Shown: one piece after another, positions 1 through 12,935 of the stretch | Layout: each line of letters starts with the position of its first letter | How positions within the stretch are numbered: position 1 is the stretch's first letter | Assembly (NCBI GenBank): GCA_016801885.1 | Contig: CM028895.1 | Location: 15,582,001-15,646,000 of the forward strand | Direction: 5' to 3' | Origin: Toxotes chatareus | Taxonomy: Eukaryota > Chordata > Actinopteri > Toxotidae | Length of the DNA stretch: 64,000 bases | The notes under the pieces: model-generated | The model's database searches: none | What the model was told of the DNA's origin: nothing | What the model saw: only the letters and a program-made list of their open reading frames with translations | Translations under genes and position numbers: made by a program

Positions 1-408
1 CATCCAGTAATCCAATAAACTCAAATGTCATCCGAGTCTGTCAGGCTTATTTTTTTTTATCTCCTCAGAACTAATTTAATAAAAATTAAGATAAGCAATC
101 AAAGATAAATATTGATATATGACTCAGATGTACCCTGTTCGACTGGATGAAACTCAGAACTGGCCTAAAAAGTGAGGAATCCCACTGCAATGAGCACTGT
201 GTGTCTTCACTTAACTCAGCACCATCTCTCCCCTCCCATCCCCATCTATAAGCCTTTGATGTGTTATAAGGGGTTACGTTAAATCCCAGGGCGCATCACT
301 TCAGCATCACACACGACATGATTAAGTGGTCCTGCTTAAATATGTGCAGATCTGCCGTGGGAACATTCACAGGAACACACAACATGCACAAAATGCCTCA
401 ACACCTCC

Positions 409-411
<3 letters not shown>

Positions 412-446
<35 letters not shown>
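412..446. repeat. (CA)n microsatellite
   Basis: About 16 CA units, slightly interrupted at the left by TACA. Dinucleotide repeats of this kind are abundant in fish introns. Reading frames across it give poly-Thr-His or Val-Cys artefacts, not proteins. Confidence 0.95.
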
Positions 447-449
<3 letters not shown>

Positions 450-2914
450 CACATGCACAGAGCTGCAGGGATCTGGGGGAGATGCCAGCCCGTCACCCTC
501 TCTTTAACACCCGGCTCCGGAGAGTCATCCTGATGGGAGAAGGGGTCAGGCAAGCGTTCCCTGGCTCCCCTGCCACTCCTCCATCCTTTTATCCCCTCCA
601 TCCCTCCAGCTTCACATTCTCTCCTCACCGCTCCTCTACGGAGCCGGAGGGAAAGCTACAGATCATACAGGGATCACACAGCCGAGCCAAAATAATTACC
701 CTGTAAAACTCAGCCCGGCAACTATTCTTTCATACATAACAGGCACTGAGAGAGAGGCTATTATTACTTATGCATAAAGTGGGTACAAGGCGCTGTGCAG
801 AAATAGGAAAGTAAAAAATGCCCAACTAAGCAGTAAACAATAGGAAGAGGAGCGTAAAGAGACAAGAAGAAAAGAGAGAGGGGAAACCTTGTTGTTACAA
901 TGCACAACTAATCTATTTTTAACCCTGCACAAGTGTTGTTTACCCAATGAACTGAGCTGATGTATCTTTATGTGTGAGCATGTGTGCGTGTGTGCACAGG
1001 ACAAAAGGTGACGCAGACAGTGGCGCGAGTCCATCCCCCTCTCTGCACGTCACTTTCCATCATGTCAGTGCCACTGTGACCCACTTCCAGCAGCCACTCC
1101 CTCCTTAACTCTGCCCCACTCTCTTTCTGTTTTATTACATTCGTCGACTTTAACTGCTCTGTCCATTGTCTTTCTTTTCTGCTCTTAAAAAAAAAAAAGA
1201 GTGCAAGTCTTTGAGAGACTGACCCATTAGTCACTGTTTGCAGGTTGGTGATGAGAAAAGAGACACATTTTTGTGTCTTAAGTTCTCATCACGGTGACTT
1301 TGTAGGTTGAACAGAACGAAAAGCAAAATTCCCAAAAACGCGTGTGTGATACTTTGAAAGGTCATGACCTCTACTGGTTCTTCTTTGTTTTCTGTTCTAC
1401 TTCAAAAATCCTATGCCCATCTGTCCATCACAGCCTCTTCTGCACAGGCGCTCTCTTCAAGCTTTTTTCAGAAAATTTTATAGCTATTTGGAATGAGGCA
1501 CAATTCTCCACCCAAAATGCTAATGGAAACAACTGCAGTACTAAAACAGTGTGAGAGGGTTGATGTGTCAGAGGGAAAAAGAGACCACAATATGTTTAAA
1601 GACCTGCTTCGTGAGCAGGAAAGTTCATTCTTAATCTTGGAAAACAATCCCCAATTCAAGGTCCACTTACTACCACACCACCACATGGTCTTCATCACTA
1701 GACCAAAAATAAATTGATCATACTAACAAGTACTGTCTGTGTAGTTGAAGCCTGATAAAGGTTCAAAAACTTTCCAAAATCCATCAATGAGCCAGCTGCT
1801 GCACAGGGTAAAATGCTCCTTCATGACAATGTACAGTTTATTTCAAATCAGTCCAACATATACCGTTTGCTGATGTTAATAATCCCCAGTGCATGAATAG
1901 TCCAACAGAAGCACAGTTTGCTCCTGTTGGGTAACATCTGTTTAAAACTAAAGTGCTTTATTTTGACTTTTTTTTTTTTTTTTTTAAATTAAAGCATATA
2001 TTAATGAGCCATTTGTAAAGATTTGAGGTCTTCATTGGGAATGAATGGACCTGGGGCTGAGAGGAACAGGCTGGGGAAGTCAGAAAGTATTGAGAGACAT
2101 TTTTGATATTGGTCCTTTCATGGGATTTACTGACAGTAACAAAAAATACTTTTACATTTTAAAATGCTTTGGGGCACTTGCAATAGCATAAGCCTCCTTA
2201 CATTTCCAGTTTGCTTTTCCATCTCTACATTTGTTCTCACTGTCACGCCCTCCCTGTATATGTTTCAGCTCCCAGTATGGGGCAGTGGGTGGGGGTGAGT
2301 TTATTGGAGGTCAAAGCAGGTCCACTCTTTAAGGAGCATATGGGGAAATAGAGGGGGAAAGCACAGAGTAAGGCATGCTGGTAAATGGGTGTTACAAGAA
2401 TTAGGATGGCTGGTGTTAAAATTAGGCCACATGTGTACAAATTTACACTGGGCATTTAGCTGAGACTGGCAGGAATGTACAATTACAGCAAAACCAGCCT
2501 CCACACTGTTGACTGCAAGGTCTTTGCTACATCAAAATAGCTTTGGTAAAATGGTATAGTTAAGAAGGACTAGGCTTTGGAATCCCCTCATGTTTTCAAG
2601 TCAGATCCCTTGGCTGTTTAGAAGCCTGCAGTGCATTGAAATCACTCTGCTTTTATTATTCCTGGCTCGGCTTTGGCTTTCATCTCCTATTCACAGCTGT
2701 ATCGCAGTGTTTTAGCACAGAGACATGGATATTCTCTCAGCGATGTGTGTAAGTGTGTGTTGAGTATGAATGAGTGCTTATGTGCAGCATTTATAAGATA
2801 GAGAGTGCATGTAGGTTGCATGGGTGTCTAAGCTGACTGTGTGTGTGTGTGTGTGGGGGGGAGGGAGAGCAAGGCAGTGTTTCTGCGAGAGAGGGGATTT
2901 TTTTTAAACCCATC

Positions 2915-2918
<4 letters not shown>

Positions 2919-2980
<62 letters not shown>

Positions 2981-2997
2981 AGTGTGTGTGTGTGTGT
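2919..2997. repeat. Long (GT)n microsatellite
   Basis: Roughly 38 GT units with one GA interruption near 2979, preceded by a shorter GT run at 2837-2857. It is the longest dinucleotide tract in the window and likely to vary in length between individuals. Confidence 0.95.
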
Positions 2998-3424
2998 ATT
3001 CAAGGCAGGAGGTTGGGTCAATTACCTCAAGATGTTGAAGAAAGAGCAGAAACAGTCTAAACAGTCTCTCTCCCCTTTCTCTGCACCAACACCCAAGTAA
3101 AAGTACAGTGAATTCCATGAAATCTGATCTCAGTGGCTACAGAAAGTCCAATTTATCATACAATAACATCTCCGTTAACCAGAAACTTTCAAAAACTCGA
3201 GAGAGAACGTACTGAAATCCATGGTGGGAAGGGGGATCTGAGTGAGGCCCACCTTAAAAACTGTCAAAAGGAGGGAAAACGAGAGAAAAGAAACACCGAG
3301 GGAGAGAGGCACCACTGCATCTGGTCAGAACTTAGCAGGTCAGGTGACCTGTATGAATCTATAGAAAGTAAGAGCTTGAATTCTGTCAGGACTTCTGCTT
3401 CTGCTCATTTCAACTGTCAGTTAA

Positions 3425-3655
3425 TCCACTGATTATTTTTGTGATTAATCAATTAATTGTTGAAAAATGTCTATGTCTATAAAATGTCAAAAAAGGGGCC
3501 CATCACAATTTCTCACAGCCTGAGAGGGTATCTTCAAATTGCAGTTCAAACCCAAAGATATTCAGTGATATAAAACAGAGACACACTACATATCCTCAAC
3601 AGTTAGGAACCTGGAATACTTTTTTAAAATTAATAAATGTCTTAAACAATTAACT
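3425..3655 (+). repeat. Old teleost non-autonomous repeat, copy 1
   Basis: Begins with GATTAATCAATTAATTG-like sequence, then AAAATGTC, CCATCACAATTTCTCA, TATCTTCAAAT and CCCAAAGATATTCAG. The order matches a repeat family I know as common in percomorph genomes, where flanks are rich in ATTAATCGATTAATC. Two further copies in this window (35810-36075 and 48765-48950) share the same blocks in the opposite orientation, which supports the family independently of memory. Confidence 0.65.
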
Positions 3656-3904
3656 GGCTATGAATACTTGTTGCAGATGAATCTTCTACCAACTGACCAC
3701 TCACTATAAGCCCCACAACCATCTGTTACTGTTGCTACGTATGTCAAGCTGCCCATTCTAGCATTGAACATAGATAGTTTACAATAGCAGTGGCAGGTTT
3801 ACCACTCAAACTTCATTGTGGTTTCTGAAAGAATGGGTCTTTGTTTTCAGACAAAAGTAAACAAAAGGCAGGCCTCTCATTTCGAACCAAAGACCTAACT
3901 TGGT

Positions 3905-4160
3905 GGAGAGATAGGCCAGAGAAGAACCCATTAAATTTTGGTGTGGATCCGGTTAAAGGGGTGGATCCAGGAATTTTTCTTCCTTAACATTACAAGATCG
4001 GGCATTTTTGTCAGTTTCTCAGGAAATAATGTTCAGATCTTCTTGTAAAAAAAAAAAAAAAAAAAAAAATCAGCGATATTTATGGTGTTGACATGTATGA
4101 GCTTGTACAGTTTGGTGCAGATCCTGATAATACTCTGGACCTGGTGGAAGAAAATGCCAA
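3905..4160 (+). repeat. Old teleost interspersed repeat ('GGTGTGGATCC' type)
   Basis: Contains GTGTGGATCCGGTTAAAGG, GTGGATCCAGGAATTTTTCT, ACAAGATCGGGCATTTTTGT, a 23-nt poly-A (4047-4069), and TTGGTGCAGATCCTGATAAT. The order of the direct GGATCC blocks matches an interspersed family I recall from many percomorph introns. The family name is not known to me. Confidence 0.5.
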
Positions 4161-6533
4161 AAATACATTTCACACAGAGTTGTACTTACTATGTTTTATG
4201 ACAAAAAAACCCCCCAAAACAAAACATAACTTATGTCATCAGGCTATTTCCTTATTCCTTCTATTTTTGTATTATAAGAGCCAGACATACAGTATATGTG
4301 TATGACTTATGCGATTATTCTGATTATTTGACTGTTTCATATTTTCAGCTACCTACACATACTCAATTTACCTCAACTGCAGGAGGCAACAGGTCTTTAT
4401 TTAAAGCATGCTTGTATTACAGGCAGGACTCTGATACGTTTCTATTTCCCTCTGTATAACTGGTCATATTTGAGTATGAAGTCATTTGATTTGCCCTGTT
4501 AAGGTTACTGCATTATGCTTTTCATACAAACTCAACACGTCCTGTAACCATTTCAATTTAAAAGCCACTGCTAGCGCTTCAGTGCACAGAAACCCTTCAT
4601 TTGTTGTACTTTACTACAAACTACAGTTGGCTGAGACACTGACAGGCATACACCTACACCGCCTGAAATAGGACAATAATACTTCAGATGAATAATCCAG
4701 AACATCATGATTATTTTGTTGAATTTATTAAAGCAGCCTTTATTTGTTTATGTCGTCCCTGCCCCCGGCCATTATCGGAGACCCAGCTTTTAACTGACTA
4801 CCAATTTTTATTTTAGGAATATGAGGATATGTTGGCGTCTTTGCTTGTATCTCACACACCTCCACACTTTCATCTGTACCCGCACTGGCATTTTACTGTG
4901 TCTGTATGCACTGTCCTGTATATGTGGGAATGCATGCATGTGCTGCTCTGCCTGGCTGCCCAGTGCTTGGTCATAGCCAGGGCTAACTGACCAAAGGAGC
5001 AGAGAGGAACAAGTTAAGTGGGTACCCATGCTGCATTAATGAGGGGGATGGCAGAACCTGGCAACCCAAGCACGTAAACCCCGGGCCCCTGGAAGGTCTT
5101 CAAAGGCTCGACTGGCTCATCAGCTGGCGGGGAGCTAACCCCATCTGACAAGACGTGGCACCCGCTCTGAGGGACGGAGAGAGAGAGCGCCTCACCTCCT
5201 GTGTGTGCGTATGTATGTGGGTGGGTGTGTAGTGTGTTCTGAAGAAAGCAAGGCATGTTTTTTTCATGTGAATGTCTCTAAGTGATTGTGCATCTCTGTG
5301 TATGATAACAGCAATACACTGCTTCAAGCTTGAAGAGAGACAAGCCATGCTGAGTGACTAGTGTTAAAGTTAAAGTGCCCAATGGATAATATCTCAAAAG
5401 GACGGCTCGTGGATATCTACAACTCTTAAATATTGACCAAGTGAAATAGGCTTTTTAATCATTTGCTGCTTGTCAACAGAAAGGCCATGCAGGGCTTACT
5501 AATGACCAGGGACAGCTCAGTGTGGTTTTAACTCAGCACTGAATGCATTTTCCCACCATATGACAAATCATTTGTGTCAAATACGACAGTACTAGAAGAG
5601 ACTTTTGCTTTGAGGATTTTTTAATGGCATAAATATTTAGTATAACTTGGCCTATCATACAAACATCATAGCCCTGTGAAGCCCTGTTTGGTCCTGCTGT
5701 GGAAATGGAGACTGCTGATTAGCTGTGAGGGGACCTTGGACCTTGACCACGCAGATACTGAATATACAAGCTGTGTGCTAACTGCTACAGAGTATTATTG
5801 TAAGAGTATTATTATAATGAAAATAAAATAATCACTAGTTGCAGCCCTAATCTTAAGCCAAAGTCAGTTAAAACTGTAACTGACAAGAAACTTTTTAATC
5901 AGTCATAAAGTACAACCCTCAAACCGCTGACATTTTTTCCAAAAGGAACTATTGTAGAGAACTATTGGGAAAACTGCTGCAGCAGAAAAGCCCTTTAAAT
6001 GAGCTTCTCCAACCAGACAGCAAAAGAGATCAGATGGGATGTCAGACAGACATATTAAAGCACATATCCTTCATTTATACTGCATTCTTCCAACTGGAAA
6101 TGTTCTCCATTTGTCCAGGAGAGTTCAGTGTAAACACATTACAAAATACTGCAGGTCCTCACTTGTTTCCTGCTTCGTGCAAACAAGCTGAACCTTGTTT
6201 CTTTTCATATTCCCAACATAAATCAATCTGACAATCTGGATGAAACAGAGAGAAGATGACAGGTAATTATTATTGACTTCTAATCTAATTACCCACACCA
6301 ACCACAACATGTTACGTATGTAATTACACTCATAATCATTTGAAGGTCAGCTGGGGCTCTTTCATGTAACAAGGGTTGTTAATGTCTATTGAGTGGAAAC
6401 TGAAGACCTGTTTAAATCTCTCATGTCTAGATATTGATCGGTCTGTCAACATCCTTAGTGGGCGAGAGAAAGAAGGAGAAAAAGGGAGGGACACACAGAA
6501 CTAGTTTATTTATAGGTATTCCAGCAGACAGTA

Positions 6534-6569
6534 ACAGAGACGTGTCTTGCTGCTATCACACGTCTCTGT
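6534..6569. repeat. Perfect 12-bp inverted repeat, 12-nt loop
   Basis: ACAGAGACGTGT (6534-6545) and its exact reverse complement ACACGTCTCTGT (6558-6569) flank a 12-nt loop. Located in the inferred ccdc85c intron; no terminator or tRNA context. Confidence 0.85.
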
Positions 6570-7472
6570 CCGGCAAAGTGATGCACCCCTCCCCTGTCTC
6601 CTCCACTCGCCGTCACCACCCTTACAGGGTGGGCGGACGCTTCGGCACGCCTGAAGCTGTGCACGGCTGGATGAAAATGTGTCTACATGCGAGCCAACGT
6701 GTTAATGTGTGGAGGGGATTTAGAAATAACAAGTCTTTATGTGAGCATTATGAGCATGGGGTTATTCAAAATTTTGAGTGTGACAATGGAAAAAAACTGT
6801 CAAAAGTTAAAAAAAAAACAAAAAAAACAACAAACCATGCAAAGCTTGACCATAACGTAACAATCAAACAACAGCGCCACAGCTAATTTGTTTTCGCAGA
6901 ATGATCAGGCCATTTGCAAGGCTAGTGCCCTCTGACCTTAATCTTTTGATTAGGCTAGAAGAATGGCAATCTGGCAGCCAGTTGGGTTTAATCCCATGAA
7001 ATCAAAGCTGTGGCTTTATAGTTTGGTCCACACCCTTAATTACTGTCCATGTGTGCATGTGTTGGCTATTCAGTGCGAGACAAAACAGAAAAGATTAGTG
7101 ACATTTGGAGATGGATTGGTGATGGAGTGTTGCTTGTCTACAGAATGCTGTACTGCTACTCGTGTGTGTCATCATCTGTGTGTATAATTATGTTCAAGGC
7201 GACTTTCATCATCATCCATCTTTCACCTCTGGGTTAAATACATGAACAAGGTCAGGACCCAAACTGTGTTTCAAGCATGTTGGTTTTGGGTCATACCTCA
7301 ACTAGAGTACTGATATTGCTATGCTCAACCTTAGGTTTCTAAACTGGACCCCCTGAAAGCCATCTGTTATGGGTGGATACAGACTTTCTAGAGGGAACAT
7401 TATGTTCTATTTAGTATTCTCCTGTTGCAGGAAGACAGCTTCTTGCTATCTCACACTCAGTGACACTTATGG

Positions 7473-7550
7473 CCCTTGACACCGAAGATCAAGGGTTATA
7501 ACTCTTGACTGATCCAGGGATGGGACACTGCATTCCTCTGGATCAGTCAA
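7473..7550. repeat. Two adjacent perfect inverted repeats (7 bp and 13 bp)
   Basis: CCCTTGA (7473-7479) pairs with TCAAGGG (7489-7495). Nine bases on, TTGACTGATCCAG (7505-7517) pairs with CTGGATCAGTCAA (7538-7550) around a 20-nt loop. Both lie in the inferred ccdc85c intron. Confidence 0.85.
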
Positions 7551-10500
7551 CCTGGTAGGATTTTCTTCTTGCAAATATGAACATGGTGGGATTACGGTGT
7601 TACCGAGTCTTTCCCCTTATTTGATTTAAATAGCAGTGTACTAAACTGCATCATCCCTTTTGTTTAAATACATTTAGATGAGATGATTTGTTGTGGGGAT
7701 TACCTCTCTTTTGCTAGCTGGAATTATGGATATTTACTTGCTGGGTTAAACGGAGGTTAAAGCTGGCCCTTTTAAACAAAACAATTCGAAAATGTTAGCA
7801 AAAACATCGGTTTAACCCACGCCATGCGATAACAAACAAACAGATACGTTGTTTGTGAACATCTGAAAGTCATCAACATGATACCCCACCATGCCCATGG
7901 AAGGCTTTGCAGAAGAGGCTTAAGTGATGGCTGGCTTTACCTCGCACAACCCACAACGCACCACAGTGTGTAAACAAACACCAGAGGGCATTGTGGGTAG
8001 CGAGCGTCCTCCCCGAGCCAGTGGCCCTCTTTAACCTCATTCCTCTCCCCGTTACCACGGTTTCGCCACCACGAACCCCATGGCAACCTCATTTACATAA
8101 ATCTGCATACCTCCCCATTCCTTTAAAAGCCTGTCTGGCTGACTGCTGAGCTGGCAAAGGCTGTGCTTATGTAAGCAGAGTATAACAGCTAGCAGTTAGA
8201 CGGTAAATACAGAGGACGTTCCTTCAATAAGTATAACCCTGAAACCCCTTTATTATCGGCCTCTGAAAATCCCATCTGCCATGCGGGTTCTGAGGCAATG
8301 GGCAAACTGGAGCTTCTTCCAATAATGTGGAAACAAGCTTTTCTTTCCAATGACATCATCGAGTGGTTTCATTACTGTTTACATGAATAATAACCGCGTC
8401 GGATTTCATTTGAATGCAAATCAGAAAGAAAGGGAGAGCAGGCAAGATTCAACTTGTGGCTCCGCCATATAATCCAAATGTTGACAAAATCCGTCTTGCT
8501 CTGGTGCTTTATCTGTGCTATGGCTGACTATATGTCACAACAGAGCATTACCTGTAACAAATCCGAAAAATACTAAAAACACTCTGCAAAAGAACACTTA
8601 TAAGAATAGCCGTCTAATGCCCGTGGCCTGTCCTGGAGAGGACAAAGCTCCCATGAAACAACTTGGTGACACAGAAAACATTCGCCAGTGTCATCTGGCA
8701 GCTTTACCATCTATTAACCAAGCACTGATGGATAAAAGGGACCTCTTAAGGGATATTAGCGCAGTAATTGTCACAAAGAGAAAGATCTTACGTAAGAGCT
8801 GTCCACATAGACAGTTATCTCATCCTAACCACCACTAAAATTGGATTGATGTTGGACTGGAAGTACCATAGCCTTTGACTCGACGCGACAGCAGCATTTT
8901 GAGATGTGATGAAACTAAGCGAAGGCGACAGCGCTTATACTCTGCAGTTGTCAGGGAAAGAGGCCATTAGAAAGGAAACAGGAGAATGAGAGCGTGATGT
9001 ACAGTAGGGAGACAAGAGATACTGTGCAGACAGGACAGAAACAGGCATAATAACCAAGGGAATTCTATTACATCCCATTATAAATGGTTAGTGCTGGCCC
9101 CATCCAGGTCTCCACTACAAAAGAAAGCAAGGCTAGCCAGGACTCATTATCCATGTCACTGAATTTTCCCTGCAGTGTTTTTCTGTCTTATTTTTAAACT
9201 CAAAATCACTTCGACCTATGGAGAGAAGTGACCAGCGTGCCTGACTTTGAGACATCCTCTTCCTCTGCAGGACAGAAGGGACTGAAACATATCCAAACAG
9301 GGACATGATGCTAACAAACACACATCCACAGAAACAGGCTATTTTTAACCCCCCCAAATATAAAATCTCCTTGTAAGAAGCAGCAGCAAAATAACATTTT
9401 AATCTACCAAGTGTGTGCACACAGTTTCAGACAGAGAAGTGAGCATAAATGCCAGCGACCTTTTTAGAGAAAAAAACTTTACAAGCCCTGACAGGCAAAC
9501 ATTAGGCTACACTCCTGTTTATTTTTGTCGCCGTCGTGCCTGCTGGGCTGCAAGATGGGCTGCACCGAGAACATGTTTTCTTAACATGTCTTCCACTTGA
9601 TCGCAGCTGCCAAGCATTCCCAAGGTGTCTGATAATTGCTTCCAGTTTAAATTGACCTGGAGCACAGAGTACCCTTCCAAACGGTCTGTTTGTCTCTTCA
9701 CATCTCTGTATCCGAATTACCGTTAGTTTGATCCTTGGGCTGACTTTAACTAGTGCTGAATTCATTAGGTGACGATGTGACGACTGGCAGCTTTTCTCTA
9801 TCATCAGTCATTATAAACTGAACACTTGGGTTTGTTGACTGCTGTTCAGAAGAAAATAAGCAACTGGACAGCTTGTGGCCTGTGACCCCTCATCACAGGT
9901 TCCAATGAACATAAGCTATGACCACATTAACCAAAGAGAAATTTTTCCTTCATAGATTGTTATTATGACCACTTTTTTTTTTTATGGGTAGCATTCAAAT
10001 AATTCAAAGGGAAAAAATTATTAGAGGAAAGTCAGAAAAGATACAATTTGTGCAGCCAAATTGTTTTATTTTTCTCTGCTGTCATACCATAAAGTCTCAA
10101 CCCCCGTCAAGGAACACTGTATAATCACTTCATAAAGATGAGAAATTGTTGAATACTCTAGCATTTGTTTAATGTGTGTAAAAATAGTCTCCTCATTTGA
10201 TGTACGACCCGCAAAGACTTAAAATCATCCAAGGTATCAGTTCTCATCTGTTGGCAACTGAGTTACATACATATAATTTAAGTATATTAAATATTTGAAA
10301 TATTCTGCAAGGGGAGATGTGATGTGTGCTTAAATATGCTTTAAGTATAAAGCACACTAAATACAACTTGATTTTCAACTGTGCTATTGACTGGCAGAGC
10401 ACAGAGTGTGTGTGTGTGTGTGTTTGCTCTAAGTATACAATCAATAAAACAAGCAGCAATCCAACCAAACCCAGCTCCAGTCACATGACAGTGATTAACC

Positions 10501-12704
10501 AGTAAACATCTAATTGCAGCTAATGAATGGTTTCATCAAGCAGCACTGCTACAAACATCAGCCCCATTTCCACCCTTAAGGCAATAATGACATTTACGAC
10601 TGCTGCTACTGCCCATATTAAACAAGTTTACATTTTAGGGCACTACATTTGACTGGATGATGGAGCGGATTATGGCATTATATATATCTTGTAGTCCAGT
10701 GCAAAGGGAGGGTTTTAAATGTCATTATACACTGCCCTGTGGTATATCATAATGATCCCGATGCCATAAATGCCACTGCAGCGCTGAAGTGCTCCATCCT
10801 TTTAATAGGCCTAAACCCCACCTCTGACTCTGTGGTCATTAGGTTTATTAGTGTGGTTTGTACGGGGAGGCAAAAACGTGCACACACACAAGGGGAGAAT
10901 CACAGAAACAAATTTCATCTGTGAGTGAGACTAAAGGTTTATAACCAGATGGTTAACCTGACCTGAATCAATCTGATGAAGACTCCATCGTACACACACA
11001 CACACACACACACATAAATGCCTCATAAAGCCTAATGGAAACTCATCAACCGGTAATTTTATTATATAAGACCTCCCTGACACCCCATCGTCTGGTCGTC
11101 AAGTCACGCTTTCTCACTTTATGATGCATGGCTATCATTTACACAGCAGGGTGGTAACAGAGGCAGTTTGGTTTGATACATCCTCTGACGGGGCAGAATC
11201 ACAAATCAGCCTCATCAATCTAACAGCCGCGGCCTTTGAAGATTTTTTTGGGAGTCTGGGTCCAATAAATGAAATGAAAAACAGTGAAATGTGTTCTCAA
11301 ACTATAAAATGAAACTGTTTTTGACTGGAAAATTATAACTGTGGCTGAAGCTGATGTGCTGCCACTGGATTCCAAAGCCACTGAACTGTAGGAGGTGGTT
11401 GAATAAAATACTCAGGCTACAGCGTAATAGTTTAAAAGACAGAGAACATTTTATGTGATGAATCCCACAACATCTAGTCAGCTTGGGTAGTTTAAAACTA
11501 ATATTATATGTATGAATCTTAAACATGAAGTCTTTCTGTTTTTTTTTTGGTTTTTTTTTACAAATGAAACAAACAAGAGGTAATGTGTTAATTAATGAGC
11601 TTTAGAGGTGCTCGTAAATGATTCTGATTCCCTTGGGCACAGCCAGGCTAACTGCATCAATCTTCTTATCTAAGCCTCTGCAAGAAAGTAAATAAGCACA
11701 TTTCCCTTTCTTTAAATTCATGCATTTCTTTAATACACCAAAAATGGTGAATGTTAACTCCAAACTTCAAGATATAACACCAACATTCAGAAGCACAGAA
11801 AAAAAAACCTGACAGTACTTTGATTTTATTTTTAAAGACACGTAGTTATGTCAAGTGGGAATTGCAACCAGCTGCATCAACACACTTTGGATATTATGCA
11901 AGATACCACGATTCTAACGGGGTCATAGACTTTTAATGATGTGTGATATTACAATCTAAATGTGTCAACACCATGAAGGACCAGTGCTTAAAATCACAGC
12001 ATAATGTTCATTTTTGCCAAGTAAAAAGATGAACGCCAAGTCCTTATCTGCTGAGAGGCTTTTTGACTGTCTATTAAAATAGTATAACCTCAGTCACCTT
12101 TACAAATCACAGAAAAAAAAGGTACCAGGGATGAGTCAACCACAAAAGACTCACTTTATCTTGGACAGCACAGTTGGGTCAGACACTGCTTGGCCTCCAT
12201 TGTCTGTGGCGGAGCCAGCTGTCCACTGAGCCAGTGACCAGGTGGTCCCTCTGACTCAGCGGATATTACTAACAGACCCACTGCGAAACAGAGGGAGGTC
12301 AACAGTAAATCACTGGCAGAGGCTGGTAGAAGAAACTGCAGTGGATGAAGAGATAGTGTCACAAGGACGAGGCTGTTCATATTTGATTTCTGCAGATTTT
12401 AAACATGTCTACAGCTTAATAACATTTGATTGTGAAAAGGGAGGTTAGATGTTTGAAAGAGGCTAAATCAATGTTAACTTCCTTAACAAGCCTTTAGCTG
12501 TTTTATGCCTTTTTTTTTTTTTTTAATATATGGAGGCTTATCAAACCTCTAATCATCTTACTGTAAAAGCTCCAGATTAGCAAACAGGAACACGTGCTAG
12601 CTCTTTGTCCTGCACAACATTCTCTTGCTTCTTGGTTTAAAAACTGTATTACACTCAGTGTTTTCATCTGTTGGAGACTTTTCCGTTTGTAGCTTTCCTG
12701 TCCT

Positions 12705-12935
12705 CCCTGTGTCTCTGGATATCCTCTACATGCTCTGTTTTTCTCCCACTTTCCAAAGACACGCAGGTTAGGCTGACTGGTGACTGTAAATTGCCCGGAG
12801 GTGTGAATGTGTTAGTCTGCCAGTCGATGTCCACCCTGTGACATCGACTGGTTGTGCCCTGGCCAGGGTGGACAGCTTTTCGCCCAATAAGCGCTGGGAT
12901 ACATTCCAGTTTCCGGCAACCTGCACAGGATGAAA
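12705..12935 (+). repeat. Degenerate L2-type LINE/SINE tail repeat
   Basis: Runs through CTCCCACTTTCCAAAGACAC, GCAGGTTAGGCTGACTGGTG, TAAATTGCCCGGAGGTGTGA, TCGCCCAATAAGCGCTGGGA and CCTGCACAGGATGAAAG. This order is the conserved 3' tail of a very widespread fish repeat that I associate with L2-clade LINEs and their SINEs. The copy is old, with several substitutions and a rearranged centre (12820-12873). Borders are approximate. Confidence 0.7.
12820..12873. repeat. Nested inverted repeats inside the L2-type tail
   Basis: CCAGTCGATGTC (12820-12831) is the exact reverse complement of GACATCGACTGG (12840-12851). GTCCACCCTG (12829-12838) is the exact reverse complement of CAGGGTGGAC (12864-12873). 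The two hairpins compete for the same bases. Confidence 0.85.

Noticed and set aside
2791..3118. Several overlapping open frames on both strands
   Set aside because: They consist mainly of translated (GT)n repeat and have no resemblance to proteins.
4047..4069. Poly-A tail of a processed pseudogene or retrocopy
   Set aside because: No coding sequence precedes it, and the flanks on both sides match one interspersed repeat. It is probably an internal A-tract.
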